Assembly (NCBI GenBank): GCA_008015155.1
Contig: SSFA01000026.1
Location: 1-64,000 of the forward strand
Length of the DNA stretch: 64,000 nucleotides
Source: Thiothrix sp.
Lineage (GTDB): Bacteria > Pseudomonadota > Gammaproteobacteria > Thiotrichales > Thiotrichaceae
Direction: 5' to 3'
The notes below the pieces were generated by a model. That model was not told where the DNA came from, did no database searches, and saw only the letters and a list, made by a program, of their open reading frames with translations. Below, in pieces: positions 17,200 to 25,914 of this stretch; within the stretch, counting starts at the first letter, position 1, and each line of letters begins with the position of its first letter. The position numbers were made by a program, and so were the translations under genes.

Positions 17200-18378
17200 A
17201 TGAGCAGTTACAGCAAAGTAGACGATCAGTTTACTTTTGAGTCACAAACCCGCTTTTTACAGCGATTAAGTGGCTTAGATTGGTTATGGGCCTTAGGTAT
17301 TATTAGTGGTGCTTGCCTCTGGTTTTATACCCAGCCTATGGATAATTTTGAGCTAGCTATTTTACTAGCTACTACTCCAGCTTTAATAGGATTAGGTTGG
17401 TTTTGGAAATCTATCCGCGTCTATACTTTAGCGGTTATTGCCTTAAGCCTATTGAGCCTTAGCTTATATCATGGCCAACGTGAATTAGCTGAAACTAACT
17501 TTTTCTTAAAATACTTGCTCTCTAGCCAATCCGCTATTATGTGGATGAGCACTTTATTCGTCATGGCTACTTTTACTTATTTTCTGGGCTTATTTAAGCA
17601 AAGTAAGCTTACTTCAAAAATAGCTAGCTATCTAACTTGGACTGCTCTTGTGATGGGTTTAACTGGCCTCATGGTGCGGTGGTATGAATCCTATCTAATT
17701 GACCCCAGTTTTGGGCATATTCCTGTTAGTAATTTATATGAAGTATTTATTCTCTTCTGTCTGTTAACCGGATTATTGTATTTATATTACGAACAAGCCT
17801 ATCAGCAGCGTAGCCTAGGTGGCTTTGTTCTATTAGTCATTAGTGCGGCAGTCGGCTTTTTACTCTGGTATAGCTTTGAACGTGGTGCGCATAAAATTCT
17901 GCCCTTAGTACCTGCCTTGCAAAGCTATTGGATGAAAATCCATGTGCCCGCTAATTTTATTGGCTACGGTTCATTTGCCCTCGCCTCAATGGTCAGTCTG
18001 GCCTATTTACTCAAACACAGCCTTACAGTGCATAAACCTGATCATTTCTTCGCAAGAGCTTTACCTTCTTTAGACCTCATGGACGAACTGACTTACAAAG
18101 CCATTGCCTTAGGCTTTGCCTTTTTCACTGTCGCAACTATTTTAGGAGCTATGTGGGCTGCTGAGGCTTGGGGCGGCTATTGGTCATGGGACCCAAAAGA
18201 AACTTGGGCGCTGATTGTTTGGCTGAATTATGCAGCTTGGTTGCACTTTCGTTTTTCTAAAGGTTGGCGCGGTACAGCGATGGCTTGGTGGGCGATTCTT
18301 GGCTTAGTGATCACCCTATTCGCGTTTTTAGGGGTGAATATGTTTTTGTCGGGTCTGCATTCTTATGGGCAACTCTGA
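17200..18378 (+). CDS. ccsB: System II cytochrome c biogenesis protein CcsB (CcsA/ResC type)
   Basis: A 392-residue integral membrane haem-handling protein with eight or more helices and the tryptophan-rich WWD signature (WGGYWSWDPKETWALIVW) near the C-terminus. Conserved flanking histidines are in KIHVPANFIGYG and SGLHSYG. It delivers haem to the periplasm and attaches it to CxxCH apocytochromes. No ResB/Ccs1 partner lies in the window, so that gene must be elsewhere. It directly precedes two c-type cytochrome genes. An N-terminal soluble extension of about 25 residues is present. Confidence 0.92.
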   Translation: MSSYSKVDDQFTFESQTRFLQRLSGLDWLWALGIISGACLWFYTQPMDNFELAILLATTPALIGLGWFWKSIRVYTLAVIALSLLSLSLYHGQRELAETNFFLKYLLSSQSAIMWMSTLFVMATFTYFLGLFKQSKLTSKIASYLTWTALVMGLTGLMVRWYESYLIDPSFGHIPVSNLYEVFILFCLLTGLLYLYYEQAYQQRSLGGFVLLVISAAVGFLLWYSFERGAHKILPLVPALQSYWMKIHVPANFIGYGSFALASMVSLAYLLKHSLTVHKPDHFFARALPSLDLMDELTYKAIALGFAFFTVATILGAMWAAEAWGGYWSWDPKETWALIVWLNYAAWLHFRFSKGWRGTAMAWWAILGLVITLFAFLGVNMFLSGLHSYGQL

Positions 18379-18406
18379 TATTCAAACTTAAGCAGCAGTT
18401 AGTTTG

Positions 18407-18436
18407 CAGTTAGCTCTGGTTATGAAGGGCTAACTG
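18407..18436 (+). terminator. Hairpin between ccsB and the SHP cytochrome gene
   Basis: An 8-bp perfect stem (cagttagc / gctaactg, 14-nt loop) sits 29 nt after ccsB. No T-run follows, so it may be a partial terminator or processing site. Confidence 0.45.
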
Positions 18437-18510
18437 AACCACTCATTTCAGAATCCCTTAAGAATTCTCCTTCACAATGATTCAATCTCAAGCTTAGAAG
18501 GAAACTCATC

Positions 18511-18927
18511 ATGCTAAATCTCAAACAAATATTACTTAGCTTAAGCGCTGCCCTAGTATTAAGTACCACACTTGCTCAGGCTGAAACCCCACAAGATTTT
18601 TTAACAACCTATCAAACTGCCGCTAAAGCAGTGGATGCTAATTTCCAAGGCTTCTCAGCTACACGGGGCGAGCAATTTTTTAAAGCCACACATGGGAATG
18701 ATTGGAGTTGTGCCTCCTGCCATACCAGCAATCCTGCCAGCGCCGGTAAACATGCCTCTACAGGTAAGGCTATTGATCCACTTGCGCCTTCAGCTAATCC
18801 AGAACGTTTCACTAGCACGCGCAAGGTGGAAAAGTGGTTTAAACGTAATTGCAATGATGTGCTGAGCCGTGAATGCAGCCCTTTAGAGAAAGGCGATATT
18901 TTGACTTTTTTGATGGCTATAAAATAA
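18511..18927 (+). CDS. DUF1924 monohaem cytochrome c (sphaeroides haem protein, SHP)
   Basis: A 138-residue periplasmic cytochrome with a signal peptide to about residue 24 and haem site C67-C70-H71 (CASCHT). A downstream Cys pair (NCNDVLSREC) fits the disulfide known for SHP. SHP is a high-spin c-type haem protein that binds oxygen and NO transiently. It typically receives electrons from the di-haem cytochrome encoded next to it. The gene is 4-10 nt from that partner and is followed by a cytochrome b561, the known SHP-DHC-cytochrome b arrangement. Confidence 0.92.
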   Translation: MLNLKQILLSLSAALVLSTTLAQAETPQDFLTTYQTAAKAVDANFQGFSATRGEQFFKATHGNDWSCASCHTSNPASAGKHASTGKAIDPLAPSANPERFTSTRKVEKWFKRNCNDVLSRECSPLEKGDILTFLMAIK

Positions 18928-18937
18928 GGAATTGCGT

Positions 18938-19495
18938 ATGAACACTTGGCAAAAAGGTTTAGCTGCAATGGCTGCAAGCTTATTTTTGATCGCTGCAGTA
19001 CAAGTTTGGGCAGATGAGGATGAAGAAAATGAGGCGTATGCAGGTTACAAACAGGGTAAATATTTAGAAGTTCGTCGCCCCCATGAGAGCCACGAAGGCA
19101 AAATGCAAGGCTTACGTGCTACCAATGCCACTTGGAAAGCTGAATGTAGCGCTTGTCACATGGCTTATCCGCCCGGTTTACTGCCTGCCTCTTCATGGCA
19201 AGCCATGATGGGTAGCTTAGATAAACACTTCAGTACCGATGCTAGTCTTGATGAGGCTGCAGTTAAAGAAATCTTACCATTTTTAGAAGCGAATGCAGCA
19301 CGGGAACCCAGAAAACCGAGCACTGAACCGACTCTACGCATCACTGAAACGGCTTGGTTTAAGCATGAGCATGATGACATTTCGGCTCTTACTTGGAAAA
19401 ATCCAAAGGTCAAAAGTGCTTCTAATTGTGCAGCTTGCCATACTCAGGCTGAGCAAGGTAATTTCGATGAGGATAGTGTGCGTATCCCTCGCTAA
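18938..19495 (+). CDS. Di-haem cytochrome c (DHC type)
   Basis: A 185-residue exported protein with signal peptide (about 1-25) and two CxxCH sites, CSACHMAYPP in the first half and CAACHTQAEQ near the C-terminus. The motif WKAECSACHMAYPPGLLP is typical of DHC, the electron donor to SHP. ATG 18938 is chosen over TTG 18932 because AAGGA lies 7 nt upstream of it. It lies in an operon with SHP (10-nt gap) and cytochrome b561 (9-nt gap). Confidence 0.9.
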   Translation: MNTWQKGLAAMAASLFLIAAVQVWADEDEENEAYAGYKQGKYLEVRRPHESHEGKMQGLRATNATWKAECSACHMAYPPGLLPASSWQAMMGSLDKHFSTDASLDEAAVKEILPFLEANAAREPRKPSTEPTLRITETAWFKHEHDDISALTWKNPKVKSASNCAACHTQAEQGNFDEDSVRIPR

Positions 19496-19504
19496 GGACT
19501 TGAT

Positions 19505-20125
19505 ATGCAAGAACGTATTTTAGTTTGGGATTGGCCCACTCGTGTGTTTCATTGGTCGTTTGCTTTGAGCTTTGCTGGAGCTTACCTCACTGCAGAATCC
19601 GAACGCTATCGTGATATCCATCTAGCGCTCGGTTATATATTTGCAGGTCTGCTAGTGTTTCGGGTAATTTGGGGTTTCATCGGTACATCTTATGCTCGTT
19701 TCAGTTCATTCAGCTTTAAACCAAATGCAGTACTGAGCTATTTGCAATCACTGCCAAAAGGCCAAGCTCAACACTTTTTGGGGCATAATCCGGCCGGTGC
19801 AGTCGCGATCTTTTTGTTATTAGGTTTAGGCTTGCTAATTAGTTTTAGTGGTATCGTTTTAGATAGGGAGTTGGCCTCCACCAACTGGGAGGATTTATTA
19901 GCGGAGACACATGAATGGAGCGCTAACTTGATGCTCTTCGTAGTCTTTGCACATATTGCCGGTGTACTGATTAGCAGTTACCTGCATCGAGAGAATCTAG
20001 CCAAATCAATGCTGACTGGCTTTAAGCAAGGTCAGCCACAAGTAGCTATTAGTCGGAGTTTTCTCTGGTTAAGCTTGGTGATGCTGCTAGCGATTCTCGT
20101 CTTTTTAGTCACTTATCTAAGCTAA
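19505..20125 (+). CDS. Cytochrome b561-family protein of the SHP/DHC set (paralogue 3)
   Basis: A 206-residue inner-membrane di-haem cytochrome b with the standard opening ILVWDWPTRVFHWSFALSF, DIHLALGYIFAG, GHNPAGA, ETHEWSANL and FAHIAGV histidines. It also has an extra C-terminal helix (FLWLSLVMLLAILVFL). It probably feeds electrons from the quinol pool to DHC and then SHP. The stop is only 4 nt before the response-regulator gene, so the sensor pair is probably co-transcribed. Confidence 0.92.
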   Translation: MQERILVWDWPTRVFHWSFALSFAGAYLTAESERYRDIHLALGYIFAGLLVFRVIWGFIGTSYARFSSFSFKPNAVLSYLQSLPKGQAQHFLGHNPAGAVAIFLLLGLGLLISFSGIVLDRELASTNWEDLLAETHEWSANLMLFVVFAHIAGVLISSYLHRENLAKSMLTGFKQGQPQVAISRSFLWLSLVMLLAILVFLVTYLS

Positions 20126-20129
20126 ACCT

Positions 20130-20795
20130 ATGCGTATTTTGGTGGTAGAAGATGATGCGGTCTTAGGGGACGCACTGCAACAGGGGCTAAGTCAAGCGGG
20201 ATATGCCATTGATTGGGTCAAGGACGGCATACAAGCTCAGCATGCTTTAAGTACTGAACCCTATGCCGCAGTCGTCTTAGATTTAGGTTTACCGCGTTGC
20301 TCGGGTTTAGAGGTTTTGAAAACTTTACGTTATGCTCGGCAACAACTACCCGTTTTAATCCTTACTGCACGTGATACGGTACAGGATCGAATCCAAGGCT
20401 TAGATGCAGGAGCCGATGATTATCTGATCAAACCTTTTGATATGACAGAACTCTATGCCCGTTTACGTGCTTTATTACGACGTGCCCATGGTTACACTCA
20501 ACCGCAGTTGCAACTAGGCCAGCTTAGTTTAGATCCTGCTGCGCGTCAGCTTACATATCAAGGCCAAAGTATTGAATTATCAGGGCGTGAATTTACCCTA
20601 TTGCATACCTTGATGTTAGCAGCCGGTCGCGTGCTTTCGCGCACTCAATTAGAAGAAAGCTTATATGCTTGGGGGCAGGAGGTGGAAAGTAATACCGTAG
20701 AAGTGCATATCCACCATTTGCGCCGTAAGCTTTATCCAGAATTGATTCAAACAGTACGTGGTGTAGGCTATTTGTTGCCGCGCCCTAAAGCTTAA
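20130..20795 (+). CDS. OmpR/QseB-type response regulator
   Basis: A 221-residue two-component regulator. The receiver domain (1-115) has acidic pocket residues in VVEDDAVLGD, phospho-acceptor Asp51 in VVLDLGLPR, and the conserved Thr and Lys in ILTARD and DYLIKPFD. The winged-helix DNA-binding domain (125-218) includes REFTLLHTLMLAAGRVLSR and VEVHIHHLRRKL. The gene lies 4 nt after cytochrome b561 and 5 nt before its kinase, so it likely controls the SHP/DHC/cytochrome b set or is driven by it. Confidence 0.95.
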   Translation: MRILVVEDDAVLGDALQQGLSQAGYAIDWVKDGIQAQHALSTEPYAAVVLDLGLPRCSGLEVLKTLRYARQQLPVLILTARDTVQDRIQGLDAGADDYLIKPFDMTELYARLRALLRRAHGYTQPQLQLGQLSLDPAARQLTYQGQSIELSGREFTLLHTLMLAAGRVLSRTQLEESLYAWGQEVESNTVEVHIHHLRRKLYPELIQTVRGVGYLLPRPKA

Positions 20796-20800
20796 CGAAG

Positions 20801-22132
20801 ATGTCGCTTAAGCAGCGTTTACTCGTATTGGTATTAACTGCTGTCTGTTTAGTCTGGCTAGCTGCCGCTGCCTTCACCTATTGGGATGCAAAACAAGAAT
20901 TAGAGCAAGTTTTAGATGCTCATTTAGCACAAGCCTCTACCTTACTCGTTGCGCAAAGCACTGAAGAATTAGACGACTTAGAGGAAGAAAAAGCGCCGCT
21001 CTTACACAAATATTCACGTCGTGTTGCTTTTCAAATCTGGGAGGATGGTCATAAGCTCTTATTCCACTCAGCTAATTCTCCTACTACGCCGTTAGCCGAT
21101 TCACAAACGGGTTTTAGCGACATTAAGATTGCTGGGCAAGCTTGGCGAGTATTTACCAGTCAAGCCCAAGGTGAGCATGACCATCAACTGATTATCCATG
21201 TTGCCGAACTTAAGGAAGTACGCGAGGAACTCGCGAATAGCATTATTGCCAATTTACTCACGCCCTTATGGTTCGCTTTACCTTTATTAGCCCTTGTCTT
21301 GTGGTGGGCAGTCGCGCTGAGCTTAAAACCCTTAGTTAAACTCACTCAAGCGATTGCGCAGCGTAAACCTGATAATTTCAGTGCCATCCAACTACAAGCC
21401 CCTGCCGAAGTGCAGCCCTTAGTCGAACGCCTGAATCAACTGTTTGGGAAAACTCAAGCCTTGATTGAAAATGAGCGGCGCTTTACAGCGGATGCAGCAC
21501 ATGAATTACGCACGCCAATTGCAGGGATACAGGCTCAAGTTCAAGTGGCACAGGCAGCCTTAGCCATAGAGCAACGCGAACATGCTTTAACACAAGCGCT
21601 ACAAGGCTGCCAACGTGCTAGCCATTTAATAGCGCAATTGCTCACCTTGGCTCGCTTAGAAAGTAATGCAACAAACCGCTTTGAAACTTGCGATTTGCGA
21701 GAACTCGCTAAACAGCAAATCAGCGAATTAGCCCCCCATGCCTTAGAACAAGGCGTTCAATTAGAGTTAGTAGGGCCAGAAGCTGTCTATTTACAAGGCT
21801 CAGCAACTTTACTCGAAGTATTACTACGCAATCTTTTAGACAATGCAATTCGCTATACCGGAGCAGGCACTGAAGTTTTGGTCAGTACCCAATATCAGAG
21901 CACAAAGGCTTACCTTAGCATCTGCGACACAGGGCCAGGCTTAAACTGGGAAGAAATAGCCAAAATTACTGAGCGCTTTTATCGGCCGACTGATACGCAG
22001 GCAACCGGTAGTGGCTTAGGTTTATCGATTGTCCAGCGAGTGGTGGAATTACATGCTTGGCATTTGCAAATAACTCAAGGAGCTCAGGGGCAAGGCTTAT
22101 GTATTCAGATAGATTTTCCAGTACACATTTAG
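20801..22132 (+). CDS. QseC-like sensor histidine kinase
   Basis: A 443-residue membrane kinase. It has a first membrane helix (about 8-27), a periplasmic sensor region (about 28-150) with an acidic patch EELDDLEEEKAP, a second helix (about 152-175), a HAMP-like linker and a HisKA domain (DAAHELRTPIAGI). The HATPase domain has N-, G1- and G2-boxes (LLRNLLDNAIRYTG, CDTGPGL, TGSGLGLSIV). It pairs with the preceding regulator. The stimulus is unknown; context suggests redox or a respiratory ligand. Confidence 0.94.
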   Translation: MSLKQRLLVLVLTAVCLVWLAAAAFTYWDAKQELEQVLDAHLAQASTLLVAQSTEELDDLEEEKAPLLHKYSRRVAFQIWEDGHKLLFHSANSPTTPLADSQTGFSDIKIAGQAWRVFTSQAQGEHDHQLIIHVAELKEVREELANSIIANLLTPLWFALPLLALVLWWAVALSLKPLVKLTQAIAQRKPDNFSAIQLQAPAEVQPLVERLNQLFGKTQALIENERRFTADAAHELRTPIAGIQAQVQVAQAALAIEQREHALTQALQGCQRASHLIAQLLTLARLESNATNRFETCDLRELAKQQISELAPHALEQGVQLELVGPEAVYLQGSATLLEVLLRNLLDNAIRYTGAGTEVLVSTQYQSTKAYLSICDTGPGLNWEEIAKITERFYRPTDTQATGSGLGLSIVQRVVELHAWHLQITQGAQGQGLCIQIDFPVHI

Positions 22133-22133
22133 A

Positions 22134-22160
22134 AGGCAAATCAGATGATTTGCCTGTCTT
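22134..22160 (+). terminator. Terminator after the histidine kinase gene
   Basis: A 9-bp stem (aggcaaatc / gatttgcct) with a 4-nt loop begins 2 nt after the stop codon and is followed by GTCTT. Confidence 0.7.
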
Positions 22161-22176
22161 GCAATCATCAAAAGCT

Positions 22177-22902
22177 TTAAGCCAAATGCTTAATGTTCAA
22201 TTGATCATGGATTTGATTGCAGTCAGCTACTGACATATTCAGACCCTTAGCTAAATCCTGCATGTATTTCACTTCTTGCGGATCGTCTAAAGTCATCGCC
22301 AGTAAAGACATGATATAGACTTGCTTCTCTAAACCTTGCGGAACGCTTTGAATAAAGCCTTGTAAATCTAGAGGTTTACGTAACTCATTCGTCACGAAGT
22401 CGATATCAGATTGAGGCGCATCTTTTAAATATTCTTTGATTTTAGCCTGCTCGTGATCATCAATCACGCCATCGGCCTTTACAGAATTAATCATCGCACG
22501 TAATAAAATCGCTGCATTTTTCTCATCATCCGCCGTGGTGTGCAAGGGTTCATCATTTAAAGCCGCTTTAAAAAAGGAGCCGACCTCTTTGGCAGAAGCA
22601 TTTTTGGTTTGTGGACTATCACCCAACATATTAAATAAATTACTTAGAATGTTACCGCCACCTGAGTTACTAGTAGTATGAGTGCTTGAGCTACTACTAG
22701 CTTGAGCATTTTTACCTGACAAGAGACTGGTTAACAAAGCACCAATCCCACCCGCAATAGCGGTACTACGTGTAGCCCCACCACCCAGTACTGCACCCAG
22801 CAAGCCACCTAAAGCACCGCCACGTCCGCCTAATAATTTTTTTGAAGCTTGTGCAACGATTAAACCGAATGCCACCTTTCCTAAGGTTCTGACTAAACTC
22901 AT
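22177..22902 (-). CDS. DUF533 / YebE-like TerB-fold protein
   Basis: A 241-residue protein. The Gly-rich N-terminus (KVAFGLIVAQASKKLLGG, then GALGGLLGAVLGGG) has membrane-interacting character. A Ser/Asn-rich spacer follows, then a helical TerB-like domain (about 105-240) with ILLRAMINSVKADGVIDDHE and FVTNELRKPLD. DUF533 proteins such as E. coli YebE are membrane-associated and of unknown function. It is monocistronic and convergent with the kinase gene. Confidence 0.85.
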   Translation of the reverse strand: MSLVRTLGKVAFGLIVAQASKKLLGGRGGALGGLLGAVLGGGATRSTAIAGGIGALLTSLLSGKNAQASSSSSTHTTSNSGGGNILSNLFNMLGDSPQTKNASAKEVGSFFKAALNDEPLHTTADDEKNAAILLRAMINSVKADGVIDDHEQAKIKEYLKDAPQSDIDFVTNELRKPLDLQGFIQSVPQGLEKQVYIMSLLAMTLDDPQEVKYMQDLAKGLNMSVADCNQIHDQLNIKHLA

Positions 22903-23113
22903 GGTCTACTCCAGTATGTTTTTTAAAGTAATTTGTATAAAAGCGAATTAACTTTTCTTGCCAGCATGCAGCTTATTCAAGCTTAGCTCAAGATACCCCA
23001 ATGATTAGCGAAGTCCTGCTAAATACACAAATTATCCTAAATGACTTGTTGTTTTTAACTGACCTTGCTAATAGTGCTGATTGGTGATTTAGCCAATGCT
23101 TGGGATCGGTTTG

Positions 23114-23419
23114 ATGCTAAAAAAAGTTTATACGGCGGCTACTCCTCTTATGCCGGGTTTTATTCAGGAAATATTAGAAAATGCAGGGATTCCTTGCCAG
23201 CAACGTAATTATTTTTTGAATGGAGCCATGGGCGAATTGCCGTTTGTAGAAACTTGGCCCTCCTTGTGGGTAGAAGAACAACATGAACGCCAAGCCCTTG
23301 AATTAATTCAAGCAACTTTAGCGCAACCCAGCATGGGCATCTGGGTATGTCCAAACTGCCAAGAAGTTTTAGAGACTCAATTTCAGCAGTGTTGGCAGTG
23401 CGGACAAGCCTCACCCTAA
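23114..23419 (+). CDS. DUF2007-type protein with C-terminal zinc ribbon
   Basis: A 101-residue small protein. The N-terminal DUF2007-like domain (KKVYTAATPLMPGFIQEILENAG, written here in part) has the typical GELPFVETWPSLWV strand. The C-terminal zinc ribbon has CPNC and CWQCG pairs. DUF2007 proteins are small ACT-like or PII-like domains without a defined role. ATG 23114 fits the usual MKKVY-type start and has GGGATCGG upstream; an ATG 18 nt earlier is also possible. Confidence 0.8.
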   Translation: MLKKVYTAATPLMPGFIQEILENAGIPCQQRNYFLNGAMGELPFVETWPSLWVEEQHERQALELIQATLAQPSMGIWVCPNCQEVLETQFQQCWQCGQASP

Positions 23420-23425
23420 ATACGC

Positions 23426-24121
23426 TTATTGTCGATGAAAAGTAAGCACTAAGACATCCCGCCAAGCTGCTTGAGTTTTATCTTCAGGTAGAATCGGTGT
23501 CACTCCGTGATAAACCTTATGATCATTCACTAAGAGTAAATCAGTACTAGCACTCAAGGTGCATTGATCAAGCGCTTGCATCTGATTATTGTAAATATGG
23601 CTTACCCCACCCTGCACATTATGCCGATCTAGCAACATAATCAGAATATAATCAGCCCCATCTTTATGTACCCCTTCTGGCGTGGGTCGCCCCTCTTCCA
23701 AGGCTGAAGCCACAATCCGAAACTGATGCGCTTGAATTCGCCAAAGCTGACTAGGATTTGCACTGAATTGCTTAACTGACCAAGCGATCAAGGTTTTGAA
23801 CACAGGATTAGACACCGTCGTCGGTAGCCAAGCACGGAAATGCCGATTAAACCCACCATGCACTGCATTGTGATAACTACTTTGATAATGCGGCTCATGG
23901 GGTAGTTGCTTGAGTTTGCCATATTGCCAATGAAATACAGAATAACGCCGCAAACGGTAGCGCCCACCATCACGTAAATAAGGATCTGGTAAGAGTTGAT
24001 TCCAGCTTCGGCAAAAACGCTGATACGCATGCGCCATCTGCTGACGCAATTGGGTTTGCAAGCGATTCTGAGAGTCCCCCACGGCCGCAATAAAGCCGAG
24101 TTGATTAAGCTGTGCGTTCAC
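23426..24121 (-). CDS. 2OG-Fe(II) dioxygenase family protein (PF10014-like)
   Basis: A 231-residue cytosolic protein of the 2-oxoglutarate/iron dioxygenase family that contains amino-acid hydroxylases such as isoleucine dioxygenase. The double-stranded beta-helix iron ligands are visible as HKD in GVHKDGADYILIML and a distal His in NDHKVYHGVTPI. An Arg for 2-oxoglutarate is likely in AWRDVLVLTF. The N-terminal part has RYRLRRYSVF. The substrate is unknown. The gene is convergent with DUF2007 (7-nt gap). Confidence 0.87.
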   Translation of the reverse strand: MNAQLNQLGFIAAVGDSQNRLQTQLRQQMAHAYQRFCRSWNQLLPDPYLRDGGRYRLRRYSVFHWQYGKLKQLPHEPHYQSSYHNAVHGGFNRHFRAWLPTTVSNPVFKTLIAWSVKQFSANPSQLWRIQAHQFRIVASALEEGRPTPEGVHKDGADYILIMLLDRHNVQGGVSHIYNNQMQALDQCTLSASTDLLLVNDHKVYHGVTPILPEDKTQAAWRDVLVLTFHRQ

Positions 24122-24184
24122 GATCCTTCCATATTATTTCGGTCAAGATTAATACTGTACTCATCTTCTAGTGAATTTCCCAGA

Positions 24185-25180
24185 TCACTTAGAAGCATTA
24201 GCAATTATGACTGCCCGTACTGGCGCTGGATAGCCCTCGATAGTAAGCCGCGGATTCTCTGGGTCTAAAAAGTCTTTTAGGGATTCAAAACGCATCCACG
24301 CTGTCGAGCGCTGTTCATCCATCATGGTTGTAGTGATATCCACAGTACGAATATTCTCAAAGCCTAAGCGCCGCAGCCATAGCTCTAACATGGCTACTGA
24401 AGGAATAAACCAAACATTACGCATTTTTCCATAGCGATCTTCAGGCATAAGTACAGTGTGCTCATCACCTTCAATAATCAACGTCTCTAAAACTAACTCG
24501 CCACCTGTGCGTAAGGCATTTTTCAATTCTTGCAAATGATCCAGAGGCGAGCGCCGATGATAGAGTACGCCCATTGAGAAAACTGTATCGAAACCCTTCC
24601 CTTGGAAATCCGGCAAATCCTCGCTTTTCAAAGGCAAAAGATGTACTGGCTGCTGCCCTGCATAGTGTTTGATAGCATGAAATTGCATCAAGAAAAATAG
24701 ACTAGGATCAATGCCAATGACTTGCTGAGCGCCTGCTCCTAAGATGCGCCAGAGATGATAACCACTGCCACAACCCACATCTAAGACTAAGCGCCCTTGC
24801 AAAGGCGACAAATGTGCTGCAACTCGCTCCCATTTCCAATCTGAACGCCATTCTGTATCGATCTGAATTCCAAAAACTTCAAATGGGCCTTTGCGCCAAG
24901 GAATAAACACTGCTAAGGCAGCCTGTAAAGCCGCGGCTTGCTCTGCATTCAGATCAGTGGCCTGCCCTAGCCTTACAGTGCCTTGGGTAAAATCCACACT
25001 GCTAGCAACTACCTTGGGCAATTGCGCTAAAGTCTCCAGCCATAGCTCACGTTTACCATGCGGTGCTTCATAAACCGCTGCCTGCACTTGTTGCGGTAAG
25101 CTTGCTAACCAAGGCGCTAAGCGAGTTGCTGCCAAATCCCTATAGGCTTCAGCAAAACGCGCATCGAGTAAAGCATTCAT
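24185..25180 (-). CDS. cmoB: tRNA U34 carboxymethyltransferase CmoB
   Basis: Transfers a carboxymethyl group from carboxy-SAM to 5-hydroxyuridine at the wobble position of tRNA, giving cmo5U. The 331-residue protein has the Rossmann SAM-binding motif LVLDVGCGSGYHLWRILG, then VIGIDPSLFFLMQF, VFSMGVLYHRRSPL and the C-terminal TTMMDEQRSTAWM. Full length. It overlaps cmoA by 4 nt, the common gammaproteobacterial arrangement. Confidence 0.97.
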   Translation of the reverse strand: MNALLDARFAEAYRDLAATRLAPWLASLPQQVQAAVYEAPHGKRELWLETLAQLPKVVASSVDFTQGTVRLGQATDLNAEQAAALQAALAVFIPWRKGPFEVFGIQIDTEWRSDWKWERVAAHLSPLQGRLVLDVGCGSGYHLWRILGAGAQQVIGIDPSLFFLMQFHAIKHYAGQQPVHLLPLKSEDLPDFQGKGFDTVFSMGVLYHRRSPLDHLQELKNALRTGGELVLETLIIEGDEHTVLMPEDRYGKMRNVWFIPSVAMLELWLRRLGFENIRTVDITTTMMDEQRSTAWMRFESLKDFLDPENPRLTIEGYPAPVRAVIIANASK

Positions 25181-25914
25181 GCTTTCACCGCTAAAAGCGA
25201 GGCAAATACGAAGTTTTGGAACCAGACTAGGCTTTCCTTAAAGCCTGCTAGTTGCAAACGCTCTTGATGCCTTTCGATAGTATCTGGCAACAAGACATTT
25301 TCTAAAGCTGAGCGTTTTTGGCTAATTTCTAGTTCGGAATAACCATTGGAGCGCTTAAATTCCATATAAAGCTCTGTCATTAAAGCTTGCTGCTGTGGCT
25401 CAGCAAACTTGATTTTTTCAGACAGAATTAACACTCCGCCCGGCAATAAAGCATCATAAATACGCTGTATTAGCGCTTGGCGCTGTGCTGGCTCAATAAA
25501 TTGCAGCGTGAAGTTTAAGACGATGATTGAAGCGGGCTGTAGCGGAACTTGGCAAATATCTGCACACAGCGTTTGAAAGCTGCCAGCAGGCAATTGTCGC
25601 TGTAAACGCTGTTCACAGCGCTGAATCATGGCCTCTGAATTATCAACACCAATATATTGCACCTGTGGCTGGCGCACCTGCAAAGCCATAGCTAAGGTCG
25701 AAGCACCTAATGAGCAACCTAGATCATAAATCGCTGTATTCGCTTGAGCATAGCGGCGTGCGAGTACCCCGAGTTGGCTAATCACGGTTTCATAGCCTGG
25801 CACTGAGCGCCGCACCATATCCGGAAATACATCGGCAACAGCCGCGGTAAAAGCAAAATCCACGACCTGCTGTGGCTGCGCAAAAATCTGATCACGCGGA
25901 GAATCAGTAGCCAT
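25177..25914 (-). CDS. cmoA: Carboxy-SAM synthase CmoA
   Basis: Makes carboxy-S-adenosylmethionine from SAM and prephenate for CmoB. The 245-residue protein has RSVPGYETVISQLGVLA, YDLGCSLGASTLAMA, YIGVDNSEAMIQRC and LNFTLQFIEP, all characteristic. It overlaps the SDR gene upstream by 1 nt and cmoB downstream by 4 nt, so the three form one translationally coupled unit. Confidence 0.97.
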   Translation of the reverse strand: MATDSPRDQIFAQPQQVVDFAFTAAVADVFPDMVRRSVPGYETVISQLGVLARRYAQANTAIYDLGCSLGASTLAMALQVRQPQVQYIGVDNSEAMIQRCEQRLQRQLPAGSFQTLCADICQVPLQPASIIVLNFTLQFIEPAQRQALIQRIYDALLPGGVLILSEKIKFAEPQQQALMTELYMEFKRSNGYSELEISQKRSALENVLLPDTIERHQERLQLAGFKESLVWFQNFVFASLLAVKA

